Source: Thermoplasmataceae archaeon
GTDB taxonomy: Archaea > Thermoplasmatota > Thermoplasmata > Thermoplasmatales > Thermoplasmataceae
Assembly: GCA_038729425.1 (NCBI GenBank)
Contig: JAVYSB010000001.1
Span: 60,523-124,522, forward strand
Length of the DNA stretch: 64,000 nt
Direction of reading: 5' to 3'
Shown: in pieces, positions 18,209-27,460 of the stretch
Layout: each line of letters begins with the position of its first letter
Position numbering within the stretch: the stretch's first letter is position 1
Notes under the pieces: model-generated
Databases searched by the model: none
The model's input: only the letters and a program-made list of their open reading frames with translations
What the model was told of the DNA's origin: nothing
Program-made: the position numbers and the translations under genes

Positions 18209-19108
18209 TTAGAAGATCAACCTGGTTGATTCGTTGAGAATTTTTTCAATGTTAGGCTTCATGGCATCTATTCCCTCACGTATTGCTTCTGCGGCAACTA
18301 CCGATGCAATTGCCATTGATTCGCGCATGCTCTTTCCCATGGAGAGTCCGAAATAGAGGCCCGCCCGATAGGAGTCACCTGCACCTGTACTGTCCCTTGG
18401 CGGCCCCAGTTTAAGAGGCGGAACATCAACGCGTGAATTTTTTGTATAGAGAGATGATCCGCGTTCTCCAAGGGTTGCTATGACATCTGTTCCATTCGCC
18501 GTGATTTCCCGGATACCAAGACCGGTCATTTTCTGCAGGGTTTCGAATTCACTCAGGTTGCCAATGAAAAAATCAGCAAGGTCGAGCATTGAAATTAGCG
18601 TTTCTCTGTCCCACTTGTAGGATATTTCCTGGCTCGGATCAAAGACAATCACTGAATCTTCACTGATCTGCTGTGCTATTCGCAAATATTCTTCAGCTGG
18701 TCCCGTGGAGAAGTGAGCGTACCTGTACCTGTTATTTTTGAAGCCCAACGAGGGTTTCCATGAGTCCATTGGTCCCTGAAAAACATAAGCAATCTGATCA
18801 GAACCGTCTGAAACTATGTAACATACTGGTCCCATACCTGTTCCCTGTATCGTGATATGACTAATGTCAATACCCATTTTTTCAAGCTTTTCGAGATAAT
18901 CGCGATGCGTGACAGAAGATACGGAAGAGTATAGATCAAAATTGATTCCGAGTTTTGAGGAGATGATGGCAAAATTACCTGCCGTCCCCCCGAAGACCTC
19001 GGACATTCTTTCAACACCAATAGATCCGTGGGTTGGAATGGACTTGACCTTGATCATTACATCGATATTCACGTGACCAAAGTATGCGAGGAATGGCTCT
19101 TTCACCAC
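18209..19108 (-). CDS. PfkB-family carbohydrate or nucleoside kinase
   Basis: 299 residues. N-terminal substrate motif FGHVNIDVMIKV and GGTAGNFAI (glycines of the family signature 1, about 39-47). The C-terminal signature PRDSTGAGDSYRAGL holds the catalytic Asp of GAGD. Ribokinase-fold enzymes phosphorylate sugars, nucleosides or aminosugars. No residue allows the substrate to be named. Starts at a GTG, with AAAAGG about ten bases upstream. Confidence 0.85.
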   Translation of the reverse strand: MVKEPFLAYFGHVNIDVMIKVKSIPTHGSIGVERMSEVFGGTAGNFAIISSKLGINFDLYSSVSSVTHRDYLEKLEKMGIDISHITIQGTGMGPVCYIVSDGSDQIAYVFQGPMDSWKPSLGFKNNRYRYAHFSTGPAEEYLRIAQQISEDSVIVFDPSQEISYKWDRETLISMLDLADFFIGNLSEFETLQKMTGLGIREITANGTDVIATLGERGSSLYTKNSRVDVPPLKLGPPRDSTGAGDSYRAGLYFGLSMGKSMRESMAIASVVAAEAIREGIDAMKPNIEKILNESTRLIF

Positions 19109-19140
19109 ACACTATATCCTTTTCATAGATATTTCTTTGT

Positions 19141-19338
19141 TTAATCATTTCTGGGTCGCGTGGGGCCTATGGCAGGTATATCGAAGATGATATAGCGCCC
19201 AATATCCGGTGAAATAGATCCGGGATCGGAATAGTGCTTACCGATTCCCTGATCGCGACTGAGGTTGCGAAGAGTATAACGTCTCATTCCTCCATATTGG
19301 TCATAATCTTCGACCTGAGCGAAATATTTAAGGTTCAT
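19141..19338 (-). CDS. Small uncharacterised protein
   Basis: 65 residues, MNLKYFAQVEDYDQYGGMRR at the start and PAIGPTRPRND at the end; no domain recognised. It is rich in Tyr, Arg, Asp and Gly and has no membrane segment. Support for a real gene is a minus-strand TATA-like TTTATATTA around 19376-19384, about 42 nt from the ATG, which predicts a leader of roughly 15 nt. No Shine-Dalgarno is visible. It lies just upstream of, and in the same direction as, the PfkB gene. Confidence 0.45.
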   Translation of the reverse strand: MNLKYFAQVEDYDQYGGMRRYTLRNLSRDQGIGKHYSDPGSISPDIGRYIIFDIPAIGPTRPRND

Positions 19339-19758
19339 AAGAAGTTGTATCTACCGGAACACATGACCAGATTGTAATATAAATAACCCATGTTTCGGCG
19401 AGATAGAATGATGGCCATGAGAAAATGCGGAAAGAAATTGGTCGTGAAAAAATGAAGAGCTAATTTCCCGAAATAAGCCAGACGGCACCGGGATGGGCAG
19501 GAGATCCAAGACTGTGAGGCTTGAAAATACGAAGGTATTCATTGGTTGCGCGGTATGCGGTACTGATTTGATCATCGGCTGTGTGAATGAAAGTGAATTT
19601 CTCATGTGAGAACTTTCTATATACCATATTTGGCCTCTCTGGACTGGAAAACCATATTAGCTTCCAGCAGGAAGTGAAAAGAATCTCCTTCGGAAAGGAT
19701 AGCCAGAAAGAAAAAAGGAATTCTCCAAAGAGAAGAGAATGCAAAGAGGGAACCTGAT
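19339..19758. other. Region upstream of cobS: possible leader and tiny ORF
   Basis: 420 bases. A plus-strand TATA-like TTCTATATACC lies near 19613-19623, so a cobS transcript could start near 19645 with a leader of about 110 nt. That leader holds two short hairpins, GCTTCC-agca-GGAAGT and TCCTT-cgga-AAGGA. Upstream, 19493-19609 encodes a 38-residue frame with GCAVCGTDLIIGC, too short and without a ribosome site to call. A B12-riboswitch core was looked for and not convincingly seen. Confidence 0.35.
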
Positions 19759-20550
19759 ATGGCTGAAAAAAATGGAATAGTCGAAGATATAAAGTCACTG
19801 GTTAGTTATTTCACGATCCTGCCTGTAAAATCTGATGATGTTCCTACAGTGCGGGGACTCTATTTCCTTTCTATTCTTGGCCTTTTCCTTGGGTTTATCG
19901 AGGGTGTAATATACTACTTCCTCGCCACCTATGTTAGTCTATTCTCCGCCGCCGTAGTTTACGTGATATTGGTGACAGCCCTTTCAGGTTTTCATGCACT
20001 TGATTCGGTTCTAAACACAGGAAATGCACTGATGCTGAGAAATGACAGATCCAGATTGGTCAAGATGATGAAGAACCCAGCTGCTGGAACTGGAGGCATT
20101 GGATCAGTTCTTGTAGTATATGGTCTTACGGTAGCTTTCGTTCTCTCCATACCTCCTTTCTATGCCCTAATAGCCATCACTCTCGCAGAAGGAGCTGCAA
20201 AATTAACATTTGTAACAACCTCCTTCGGTAAGAAATCTATAGGGAACGAAACCGTATCCGGCATAGTTGAGAACATTAACATGGGAGGGCCCGCCACCAT
20301 CTACCTGAATATGATTATACTGATAGTACTCTCTTTAATCTTGGGGATTGACTTCCTTATCGCACTTGTGCTCACCCTGTTGGTTGCATATCTCGTACTG
20401 AAAAAAACTGCAAACGTGCTCTCAGGTATCAGCAGTGATGTCCTCGGATTCGCCGGAGAGATTGCAAGAATGACATATATCGCTGTATTTGCAATCCTTA
20501 TCGCGGTGACTATGCATTATGGGGTTCTAAATCTCATAGTCCACGTTTGA
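19759..20550 (+). CDS. cobS: Adenosylcobinamide-GDP ribazoletransferase (cobalamin synthase)
   Basis: 263 residues with about six membrane helices. It carries the CobS pattern of LSGFHALDSVLNTGNALM followed by NPAAGTGGIGSV, equivalent to GGFHLDGLADTADGL and the downstream GxxG region in canonical enzymes. The acidic residues of the first motif are reduced, so the protein is divergent. It would join the lower ligand nucleoside to adenosylcobinamide-GDP at the membrane. AGAGGGA precedes the ATG. No other cobalamin gene is in the window. Its 3' end overlaps the convergent Cgi121 gene by 24 bp. Confidence 0.8.
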   Translation: MAEKNGIVEDIKSLVSYFTILPVKSDDVPTVRGLYFLSILGLFLGFIEGVIYYFLATYVSLFSAAVVYVILVTALSGFHALDSVLNTGNALMLRNDRSRLVKMMKNPAAGTGGIGSVLVVYGLTVAFVLSIPPFYALIAITLAEGAAKLTFVTTSFGKKSIGNETVSGIVENINMGGPATIYLNMIILIVLSLILGIDFLIALVLTLLVAYLVLKKTANVLSGISSDVLGFAGEIARMTYIAVFAILIAVTMHYGVLNLIVHV

Positions 20551-20964
20551 CATGGCAGTCAATGTGTCCCTGTCCCTAACCTGGTCATCGTATACCAGAG
20601 GAGATTCTTGTAACCTTCCAACTCTTCCGGAAAAACGCTCCAGAAATTCATAGAACTCACTCGGACTGCTGCAGATCACTATTGCTTTTTTGGTGTTCTT
20701 TGATATCCCAGCAGAGTGCAATGCACTTACGATCTGAGGCGACCCCGTGATATACATCATTACCAGCGATCCAAAATCGTGTATACGAGAGCTATAAGCA
20801 AGCCTCCTAGTAGCACGTTCGACGGCTATCCTCACTTGGAGCTCTGTAATGACTGCTTTCAAGTCAATGACAACAAATGTATCGGTCTGCTGCTTTGAAA
20901 AATCGATGATTTCACTCACACAGTTTGGTTCAAGAATAGAAATATAAAATAAATTAACCAACAT
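20527..20964 (-). CDS. KEOPS complex subunit Cgi121
   Basis: 145 residues from the ATG at 20964, which lies 11 bp inside the end of the LonB gene; the same frame is open further upstream but that part is antisense-like noise inside lon. Family features: the helical [20 protein letters not shown] followed by [19 protein letters not shown], matching the Cgi121 pattern where conserved residues contact the Bud32 kinase. KEOPS makes the t6A37 modification of ANN-decoding tRNAs, and Cgi121 helps hold the tRNA 3' tail. Called from fold pattern and length, so less certain than catalytic subunits would be. Confidence 0.75.
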   Translation of the reverse strand: MLVNLFYISILEPNCVSEIIDFSKQQTDTFVVIDLKAVITELQVRIAVERATRRLAYSSRIHDFGSLVMMYITGSPQIVSALHSAGISKNTKKAIVICSSPSEFYEFLERFSGRVGRLQESPLVYDDQVRDRDTLTAMSNVDYEI

Positions 20965-22900
20965 TGGCTCCAGCGCGTCCCGTTCCGGGGCCAATTTTTG
21001 GCTTAAGAAATTGTGATATTCTGTCAAGGAATTTCTGCCTGTCCGGTCCGGAAACGAAGGCGGTCTCGAGCACCTGCTGGATATTATCCACGGGAACGAT
21101 TTCGATCCTGTCCTTGTGTTTCTCGTCCAGTATGACGTCGCCATAGTTGGCATTTGGTAGTATTACTTTCTTCATGCCTGATTCGATTGCGGCCTCAACC
21201 TTAGCAGTCACGCCACCTACAGGAAGAACCGCTCCTCTCACGCTCAGTGAACCGGTCATAGCTATAGTCTGGTCGATAGGAATGTTCTCAATAGCCGATA
21301 TAACTGCGGTTGCGATTGAAACGCTGGCGGAGTCACCCTCAACTCCATCGTATGAACCAACAAACTGGATGTGAATATCCATGTCAGTTATGTCCTTGCC
21401 ACTTATTTTCTTGAACACGGCGGAGACATTTTCAACAGCTTCCTTGGCGATCTCCCCGAGTTTTCCTGTTGCAATAACGCTTCCGTTACCCTTCTTCTGT
21501 GCAGGGGTAACTTCGGCAACTATGGGCATAACGATACCGGTATAATCTGCCATTCCACTGTTTGCGCCCATGACAGCGAGGCCGTTGACCATTCCGACAG
21601 CCTCTCCTTCAGAAAGGAACGTCTTGTAGTTCTTTCTCACCTCAATCATTTTGTCGGCAACTTGCTGCTCAAGCGGCTTGCTTAGGTTTTTAGCGTCCAT
21701 AACATGCTTTGAAGTAACAATATCGGCCTTCTCGCTAATTGCTATGTCTCCCGCAACCCGGATAAGACCGCCAAGTTCTCTCAGTCTGAGGGTAAGTTTC
21801 CCCTTTCTCCCCGATCTCTTCTGCGCCTCCTTTATTATTTCGACGACTGCGCCTTTGTCAAGATGAGGGATCTTCTTGTCCTTCTGAACTTCTTGAGCGA
21901 TAAATTGAACTATTTTTTGCCTATTTTCGTCACTATCATCAAAAACATTGTTGACATAGACTTCGTACCCATATCCCCTTATTCTAGACCGAAGGGCAGG
22001 GTGTATTCCCTGAACTGCGTCAAGATTCCCCGCGGCAACCAGTACAAAGTCGCAAGGTACCGGTTCTGTCTGAACCATTGCACCAGCGCTCCTTTCGCTC
22101 TGTCCGGATATTGAAAATTTCTTCTCCTGCATTGCTGTAAGAAGAGCCTGCTGGCTTTCCGGCCTCAGGAGGTTCATTTCATCTACGAACAGCACGCCTT
22201 TGTGTGCCTTGTGAATATTGCCCGCTTCGACTCTATCGTGCGCTGGAGTCTCAAGCCCGCCAGACTGAAATGGATCATGTCTGACGTCTCCCAGCAACGC
22301 ACCGGAATGAGCCCCAGTAGAATCTATAAAAGGCGGTTTCTCGTTTCCCGTATGCGAAACAAGAAGTTTAGGGATCATTGCTTTTTCCTGTCTGAAGCTT
22401 GGATTCATGGCAAGTGCCACATACAGGATTGCAGCTGCTATAATGGCATAAAAGAGTATAATTATGCCATACATAACCGCGAAAATTATTCCTATGAACA
22501 CGATTGAGAAAATCACGAGCATGATGGATCTGGCCCTGTCCCGCTTTACCCTTTCAGCCTTGATCTGATACTGTTTTACGACCTCTCTGCCTTTCCCGGC
22601 AGGTAACGTCTTTACCTTTGGCCTGTTTGAGTCCTCAGGGTTCGGGAATACAAGTATATCCTCCAGTTCTTCTTTTGGCAGAAAGTCCACCATAGACTGG
22701 GCAAGCATTGACTTTCCAGTTCCAGGGTCCCCGATGAGTAATACATGTCTTTTCTGGAGCGCGGCTTTCTTTACTACTTCCCCTGCGCTCTCCTGTCCTA
22801 TGACCTGATCAAAGAGGACTGGTGGGACCTTGATGTCCTTTGTCGATGTAATATTTAATTTGTCAACCCATTCCTCTACACTGTCGACTGTATCTTCCAC
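20954..22900 (-). CDS. lonB: Membrane-anchored archaeal Lon protease (LonB)
   Basis: 648 residues. AAA+ module with Walker [18 protein letters not shown] (about 54-70) and Walker [11 protein letters not shown] (about 236-245). Between them sits the LonB-specific insertion with two membrane helices (about 124-165). The protease domain has the catalytic Ser in [12 protein letters not shown] and Lys in [14 protein letters not shown], the Lon Ser-Lys dyad. There is no N-terminal LAN domain, as expected for LonB. It degrades membrane and misfolded proteins from the cytoplasmic face. Starts with GTG. Co-transcribed with Cgi121. Confidence 0.96.
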   Translation of the reverse strand: MEDTVDSVEEWVDKLNITSTKDIKVPPVLFDQVIGQESAGEVVKKAALQKRHVLLIGDPGTGKSMLAQSMVDFLPKEELEDILVFPNPEDSNRPKVKTLPAGKGREVVKQYQIKAERVKRDRARSIMLVIFSIVFIGIIFAVMYGIIILFYAIIAAAILYVALAMNPSFRQEKAMIPKLLVSHTGNEKPPFIDSTGAHSGALLGDVRHDPFQSGGLETPAHDRVEAGNIHKAHKGVLFVDEMNLLRPESQQALLTAMQEKKFSISGQSERSAGAMVQTEPVPCDFVLVAAGNLDAVQGIHPALRSRIRGYGYEVYVNNVFDDSDENRQKIVQFIAQEVQKDKKIPHLDKGAVVEIIKEAQKRSGRKGKLTLRLRELGGLIRVAGDIAISEKADIVTSKHVMDAKNLSKPLEQQVADKMIEVRKNYKTFLSEGEAVGMVNGLAVMGANSGMADYTGIVMPIVAEVTPAQKKGNGSVIATGKLGEIAKEAVENVSAVFKKISGKDITDMDIHIQFVGSYDGVEGDSASVSIATAVISAIENIPIDQTIAMTGSLSVRGAVLPVGGVTAKVEAAIESGMKKVILPNANYGDVILDEKHKDRIEIVPVDNIQQVLETAFVSGPDRQKFLDRISQFLKPKIGPGTGRAGANVG

Positions 22901-23067
22901 ACTTACGTATCCAAATTCAATAATTAAGCCTTTTCAATATTGAGTTAATTTTGTCTTTTGTAACTTATAATATATATACCCACAGCGGAAGTTGCAAAAT
23001 TAAAGAAAAATACCGAAATAAACATGATTTAAAAAATGGGGATATTTAGGAAACGGTAAACTGTGGT

Positions 23068-23424
23068 TTAACCTATTTCTACGGCAAATATCTTCTTCTG
23101 GGTGAACATTGCTTTCATGGCTCTGACTTCATCCACAACGTCGGGGTTCACCTTGAAGTACTTGAAACCATTCTTAGTTTGCTCCGCCTTAACGAGTCCA
23201 AGACCAACCAGGCTTTCTTCTACGGTGTATCTCACACCGAGTCCCTCAAGGCATCCTTTCACGTTGGAGGGATCCGACTTGATTGCCCTGGAGATTTCCG
23301 AAAGATACGACCTGTACGGATATATGCTAAGCAGATAGAAGAGAGCTTTTCTTCTAAGCTCACTCCTGTTAAGTGATCTTATGACGTTTCCGTCTGCCAC
23401 CGTTTCCATACGCTTATATTCCAT
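23068..23424 (-). CDS. Winged-helix DNA-binding protein
   Basis: 118 residues. The core SELRRKALFYLLSIYPYRSY followed by LSEISRAIKSDPSNVKGCLEG is a winged HTH of the archaeal PadR/ArsR-like sort, and the wing includes KNGFKYFKVN. The family is common in Euryarchaeota and usually uncharacterised. The gene stands alone between lonB and ilvE. Palindromic sites just upstream of its own TATA box suggest autoregulation. It could equally regulate other genes carrying the same half-sites. Confidence 0.75.
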   Translation of the reverse strand: MEYKRMETVADGNVIRSLNRSELRRKALFYLLSIYPYRSYLSEISRAIKSDPSNVKGCLEGLGVRYTVEESLVGLGLVKAEQTKNGFKYFKVNPDVVDEVRAMKAMFTQKKIFAVEIG

Positions 23425-23442
23425 AGACTATATTTAAAACTT

Positions 23443-23455
23443 TTTGTCTGACAAA
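23443..23455 (-). promoter_or_regulatory. Palindromic site TTTGTC-T-GACAAA next to the winged-helix gene promoter
   Basis: A perfect 13-base palindrome with one central base. On the minus strand it lies immediately upstream of the TATA-like GTTTTAAATATAG (about 23428-23441), which is about 10 nt from the ATG and could serve a short or internal start. The location next to a DNA-binding protein gene suggests an operator. Confidence 0.55.
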
Positions 23456-23506
23456 CCACAGATAGCTTCTAATACATTCCCACTGCACAAACTACCTACA
23501 TAAGAG

Positions 23507-23525
23507 GTATTTAAGTCAGACAAAA
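23507..23525 (-). promoter_or_regulatory. Second promoter-like element with GTCAGAC half-site
   Basis: On the minus strand TTTTGTCTGAC runs directly into the TATA-like TTAAATACC. The 11-base TTTTGTCTGAC is an exact inverted copy of the sequence at 23442-23452, 62 bases away. It would place a transcription start near 23485 and a leader of about 60 nt for the winged-helix gene. Confidence 0.5.
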
Positions 23526-23552
23526 CAATAAACCCCAAATTAACCTGTCCAT

Positions 23553-24467
23553 TTAAGTGATCCTGGTAAGCCAAGTTTCATATTTCCCTACTTTTCCCGT
23601 TACGGTGTCACTGTACAGTTTTGCAATCTTCCCAGTAATCTTGCCAGTTGAACCTTCCGAAACAATGATCCCATCCACCTCCACTATTGGGGATATCTCG
23701 GCAGCCGTACCTGCGAAAAACAGCTCATCAGCGTTATACAGTTCTTCTCTGTGCACAAATCTCTCAATGACCTCTACCCCCATATCTGCTGCAAGTTTCA
23801 TCACTGTGTCCCGAGTTATGCCGACAAGAATATCCGATTCAACGCTCGGCGTTATCAGCCTATTTCCGCTTACGAGAAATATATTTTCCCCGGGACCTTC
23901 GGTTATATATCCTGCTGTACTTGTTAGGATAGCTTCATCATAGCCCATGCTCACCGCTTCCCTGTTTGCAATTATCGAATTAAGATAATTTCCGCTGGCT
24001 TTTGCCTCGATAGGCAAAACCGCTGACGATGGCCTGTGCCAAGAGGAAACCTTGCACTTGAGACCTTTCATTTCTTTTGCAGAATAGTAACTTTTGAATG
24101 GCACTGCTCCGATGAAAACGCTCACTTTTTTGCCAACAGTACTGAGCCCTATCCGATCATCGTTGTAGAACGCAAAGGGTCTGATATACGCGTTCCGGTA
24201 TTCATTTAGTGAAATGATATCTCTGATCCCTTTCTCGATGTCATCAGCAGTGAAGGGAATTGACATGGAATATATTTTCATGGATCTCAGAAACCTCAGT
24301 ACATGTTCCCGCAACCTGAAGATTGAAGCAGACTCGCTGGTATCGTAGCTCCTGATCCCCTCAAATATTCCGCTTCCATACTGCAGGGAATGCGTCAGGA
24401 CAGGCACCCTGGACTCTGAATATCTTACGATCTTGCCATCAAGCCAAACACGCGCTTCGCTTTCCAT
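23553..24467 (-). CDS. ilvE: Branched-chain amino acid aminotransferase (fold-type IV)
   Basis: 304 residues. It has LTHSLQYGSGIFEGIRSYDT (about 25-44), the PLP lysine in KASGNYLNSI (about 159), and ITEGPGENIFLV and ELFFAGTAAEISPIVEVDG, the phosphate-cup and substrate segments typical of IlvE. Interconverts branched-chain amino acids and 2-oxo acids. Close relatives include D-amino acid aminotransferase and aminodeoxychorismate lyase; the EGIR and FAGTAAE motifs favour IlvE. Confidence 0.92.
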   Translation of the reverse strand: MESEARVWLDGKIVRYSESRVPVLTHSLQYGSGIFEGIRSYDTSESASIFRLREHVLRFLRSMKIYSMSIPFTADDIEKGIRDIISLNEYRNAYIRPFAFYNDDRIGLSTVGKKVSVFIGAVPFKSYYSAKEMKGLKCKVSSWHRPSSAVLPIEAKASGNYLNSIIANREAVSMGYDEAILTSTAGYITEGPGENIFLVSGNRLITPSVESDILVGITRDTVMKLAADMGVEVIERFVHREELYNADELFFAGTAAEISPIVEVDGIIVSEGSTGKITGKIAKLYSDTVTGKVGKYETWLTRIT

Positions 24468-24542
24468 GATGATCCTTCTGCTATCCCGTCTCGATATAAT
24501 TTATTGATGTTTATCCTTCGATCAAGAGGAACCTGCAAAATT

Positions 24543-24554
24543 AGATATAATAAA
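24543..24554 (+). promoter_or_regulatory. TATA box of chorismate synthase
   Basis: AGATATAATAAA centred about 23 nt before the GTG at 24571, consistent with a leaderless transcript beginning at the GTG. Confidence 0.5.
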
Positions 24555-24570
24555 CTTATGATATAGATCA

Positions 24571-25659
24571 GTGTCGTTTACCATTGGAAACGATCTCAGG
24601 TTTACCGTTTTTGGAGAATCTCACGGCCCAGCAGTGGGGGGGGTCATTGATGGTTTCCCATCTGGATTTGCTCTGAATCTGGATGGCGCCTCAAAATGGA
24701 TGGAACGTAGACGCCCCGGCCAGAGCGAGATCACCACAAGACGCAATGAATCAGATATTGTCAGTGTGCTGTCTGGGCTGAGTGACGGTTACACCAATGG
24801 GGGGCCACTTGCTTTTTACATCAATAACAGCGATGTTATAAGCGAGCATTATTCTGAACTTAAATACAAACCAAGGCCAGGGCATGCTGACTTCTCGATG
24901 CTGATGAAGTACGGGAAACACAGACCTTTTCAAGGCGGAGGATTCCTTTCTGGAAGGCTTACTGCACCACTAGTATTTGCGGGCGCAACCTGTATTCAGT
25001 TGCTTGAAAAGTATAACATCACCATTACATCGTACATTGACAGGATTGGTGATACCAACCTCGATCATGAGGTAGAGATTCGTCCGGAAGATGCATATTC
25101 CTTCAAGACAAGGATCCCTGACCAGAGTGTTGATGAGGCGGCTTACTCTGCCATCAGGGCGGCATTAGGGAGAGGAGACAGCCTCGGTTCGTCAGTACGC
25201 ACGGTCGTCACCGGCCTTCCCCCCGGTATCGGTGAGCCTATTTTCGATTCCATGGAAAGTGAGATCAGCAGGATGATGTTTTCTATACCGGCAATAAAGG
25301 GAATTGAGTTTGGCCTTGGATTTGACTTCGCCAGCTCTGCTGGCTCGACGGTCAGGGATGAGATGTACGTTAAGGAAGGTAAAGTATCATTCCTGAGCAA
25401 CAATAACGGCGGCATCCTTGGTGGAATTTCCAACGGAATGCCCATGACTTTCAGGGTGGCCGTGAAACCAACATCTTCCATAAGAATGGAGGAGAGGACC
25501 GTGAACCTCGAAACCATGGAGGATACGTCTATCTTGATAAAGGGCAGGCACGACCCCTGTATAGGAATACGCGCTCTTCCTGTAATCCAGACTGCAACTG
25601 CGATTGTTATAGCAGACTTTATGATTACAGCGGATCGCATTCCAAGGGTGTTGACCTAG
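24571..25659 (+). CDS. aroC: Chorismate synthase
   Basis: 362 residues, full length. FTVFGESHGPAVGGVIDGFP at the N terminus holds the catalytic His. RRRPGQSEITTRRNESD, KYRPGHAD-like YKPRPGHADFSM and FSGR-like GGGFLSGRLTA follow, with a second His in KGRHDPCIGIRA near the end. It uses reduced FMN to convert EPSP to chorismate in aromatic amino acid synthesis. GTG start. No other shikimate gene is nearby. Convergent with the DUF2070 gene (4 bp overlap). Confidence 0.96.
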   Translation: MSFTIGNDLRFTVFGESHGPAVGGVIDGFPSGFALNLDGASKWMERRRPGQSEITTRRNESDIVSVLSGLSDGYTNGGPLAFYINNSDVISEHYSELKYKPRPGHADFSMLMKYGKHRPFQGGGFLSGRLTAPLVFAGATCIQLLEKYNITITSYIDRIGDTNLDHEVEIRPEDAYSFKTRIPDQSVDEAAYSAIRAALGRGDSLGSSVRTVVTGLPPGIGEPIFDSMESEISRMMFSIPAIKGIEFGLGFDFASSAGSTVRDEMYVKEGKVSFLSNNNGGILGGISNGMPMTFRVAVKPTSSIRMEERTVNLETMEDTSILIKGRHDPCIGIRALPVIQTATAIVIADFMITADRIPRVLT

Positions 25660-27425
25660 AACAGGCTTGAGAACGGGATAAGGAAGAGCAGAAATGAAAT
25701 AATCAGTGCGAGGGGAAGAGTAAATGCGATCGCTCTCTTGGCCTTCTTCACAGTGGAAAGGACGCTTGCCGTCAGCTTGTGATAGCTGTTCTCTTCACCC
25801 ATCTTCACCCCGACATCTACTGACGCCATACCTAACTCAACGTTGCCAGTATTCCTCACTGCGTCCCTGATAGTTCCTACAATGAGATCAGAGATTATGT
25901 CCAGGTCTCCGTCCATACCCAGCGGAAAAACATCCAAAGTGCTCGCGTTGACTATATGATTGTCCGTGGTATAGATTTCAACGTTAGATACAATATGAGC
26001 TGACTTCTTTCTGACCATGTCTATGACCTCCCGCGTTACATTGTTTGAATCCGTCAAGACAATGGCATCATTTCTTTCTCCAGAATTGATAGCAAGGGTC
26101 TGAATTCCCATTTTAGCCAAGCCTGGGAAAGTTGCTTTCAAAGATGCAAATCCTACCTTTGCAGGTAAATTTGGATTGGATCTCACAAATTCTCTGGTAA
26201 ATGGCTTTATTAAATCAGAACAGTCCCTGAGCTCGTTTGCTCCTTTGGTAAAATTGTTCTGGGCATCAACCAGCGCAAATTCACTTGCTCCGTGAGCTTT
26301 TATAGCCTCCATTACCCTCATTCCCTCACCGAGCTCGATGTCGTCGAACGGTTCCAAGTCGGGCACTACACCACCAAATCCAAAATTTCCGAATCTCATG
26401 AGGGTTATGCTGTATCTGCCCGCGTTAAGCTTTCTGAATCGTGACATCACTTTTGTGTACTTCATTTTGCGAAGTGCCTCACGAATTCCTGATGCAATGT
26501 TATCAATGTCATTTTCTCCCTGGCAGTTGTTCGCGTGGGTTGTTGAAGTGTGAAATACCATGAGTTCCCTGCCCATATCTGAAAGCTTATCCTGCAGCCT
26601 GATTGGCAGGTCGCTGCAGCCAAGACGCCCAAACGGTCCGGGGTGCACATATGGAAAAATGAGTGACACAAGCGGTCCATGCGAATTCCGGATGTCAATT
26701 ACCTTGACAGGAACGATCTGCTCTTTCTTGTATATCCTGTCAAAGAACTCTTTGCCAACCTGATCCGAATCTCCCATGGATCGAAAGTTGAGGAAAAACT
26801 GCAAAAGTTTCATAGGGCTTACGCCGTAGTCTGTCGCGAAGTCCGAAAGCACTGATCTTGCAAACAGGATTGCAATCAGGGCACTAATAACGGATGAAAG
26901 AACAAAGGGTATTATGAGTGAGTATCCCCCAAAAAGGTATCCAAACGTTATTATTGCGGCATATGTGTAATTAAGGGATGGGGGGAGGAGGTACGATATT
27001 TTCTCAGTATAGTACACCTCAAAGATAAGAACTCTGAAAAATGAGACGAATGACACAGCAAAGAACAACTGCGCTTCCACGCTTCCAAAAGCATCCAAAA
27101 GATGGGAAATCCAAAAGATGACTGTCCACAAACCGTAGCTTATAAAGTCCAGATATACAATCCTTCTAAGCGGGAAATGGAATTTTCCAATCTTAATAAA
27201 TATGGAATCGAAGATTATCACAAGTATGAATGAGAGAATGAAGCCGATCGCAACCTCCAGGATTGACCCTACCAGAACATAATCAACAACTGCGAGAATG
27301 AAAATTGGAACTATGTAGAATTTCCATCCCGGCGCCCCTCTGACAAATCTGCTGAGGTCTTCAATTGATCTGTGTTTCTTAGGTACTGGCTGCGTTGGTG
27401 TGAATACGCTGTGATTTAATAATGC
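25656..27425 (-). CDS. DUF2070 family membrane protein
   Basis: An archaeal-only family. About six to seven N-terminal helices are followed by a soluble domain with conserved polar motifs YVHPGPFGRLGCSDLP, FHTSTTHANNCQGENDID and EFALVDAQNNFTKGAN, rich in His, Asp and Glu as in a metal- or phosphate-binding enzyme. A final hydrophobic helix sits near the C terminus (IAFTLPLALIISFLLFLIPF). Function unknown. The first canonical start is a GTG at 27221, but the same frame continues upstream as credible protein (KKHRSIEDLSRFVRGAPGWK, then two hydrophobic stretches) to a stop just above 27425, with no ATG, GTG or TTG. A TTG at 27433 would join if one A were added in GTAAGC. Confidence 0.85.
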   Translation of the reverse strand, partial: ALLNHSVFTPTQPVPKKHRSIEDLSRFVRGAPGWKFYIVPIFILAVVDYVLVGSILEVAIGFILSFILVIIFDSIFIKIGKFHFPLRRIVYLDFISYGLWTVIFWISHLLDAFGSVEAQLFFAVSFVSFFRVLIFEVYYTEKISYLLPPSLNYTYAAIITFGYLFGGYSLIIPFVLSSVISALIAILFARSVLSDFATDYGVSPMKLLQFFLNFRSMGDSDQVGKEFFDRIYKKEQIVPVKVIDIRNSHGPLVSLIFPYVHPGPFGRLGCSDLPIRLQDKLSDMGRELMVFHTSTTHANNCQGENDIDNIASGIREALRKMKYTKVMSRFRKLNAGRYSITLMRFGNFGFGGVVPDLEPFDDIELGEGMRVMEAIKAHGASEFALVDAQNNFTKGANELRDCSDLIKPFTREFVRSNPNLPAKVGFASLKATFPGLAKMGIQTLAINSGERNDAIVLTDSNNVTREVIDMVRKKSAHIVSNVEIYTTDNHIVNASTLDVFPLGMDGDLDIISDLIVGTIRDAVRNTGNVELGMASVDVGVKMGEENSYHKLTASVLSTVKKAKRAIAFTLPLALIISFLLFLIPFSSLF

Positions 27426-27460
27426 TTACTCAATTGCTTAATTCTTGCCTTTAAGTATCT

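Noticed and set aside
19480-19560. Possible cobalamin riboswitch upstream of cobS.
   Set aside because: A GACTGTGAGG-like string is present, but the B12-box core and its surrounding stems cannot be formed, and it lies upstream of the likely promoter.
20965-21153. N-terminal extension of the Cgi121 frame.
   Set aside because: It lies entirely inside lonB in another frame and is rich in Arg, Ser and Pro in shadow-like order; ATG 20964 gives the normal family length.
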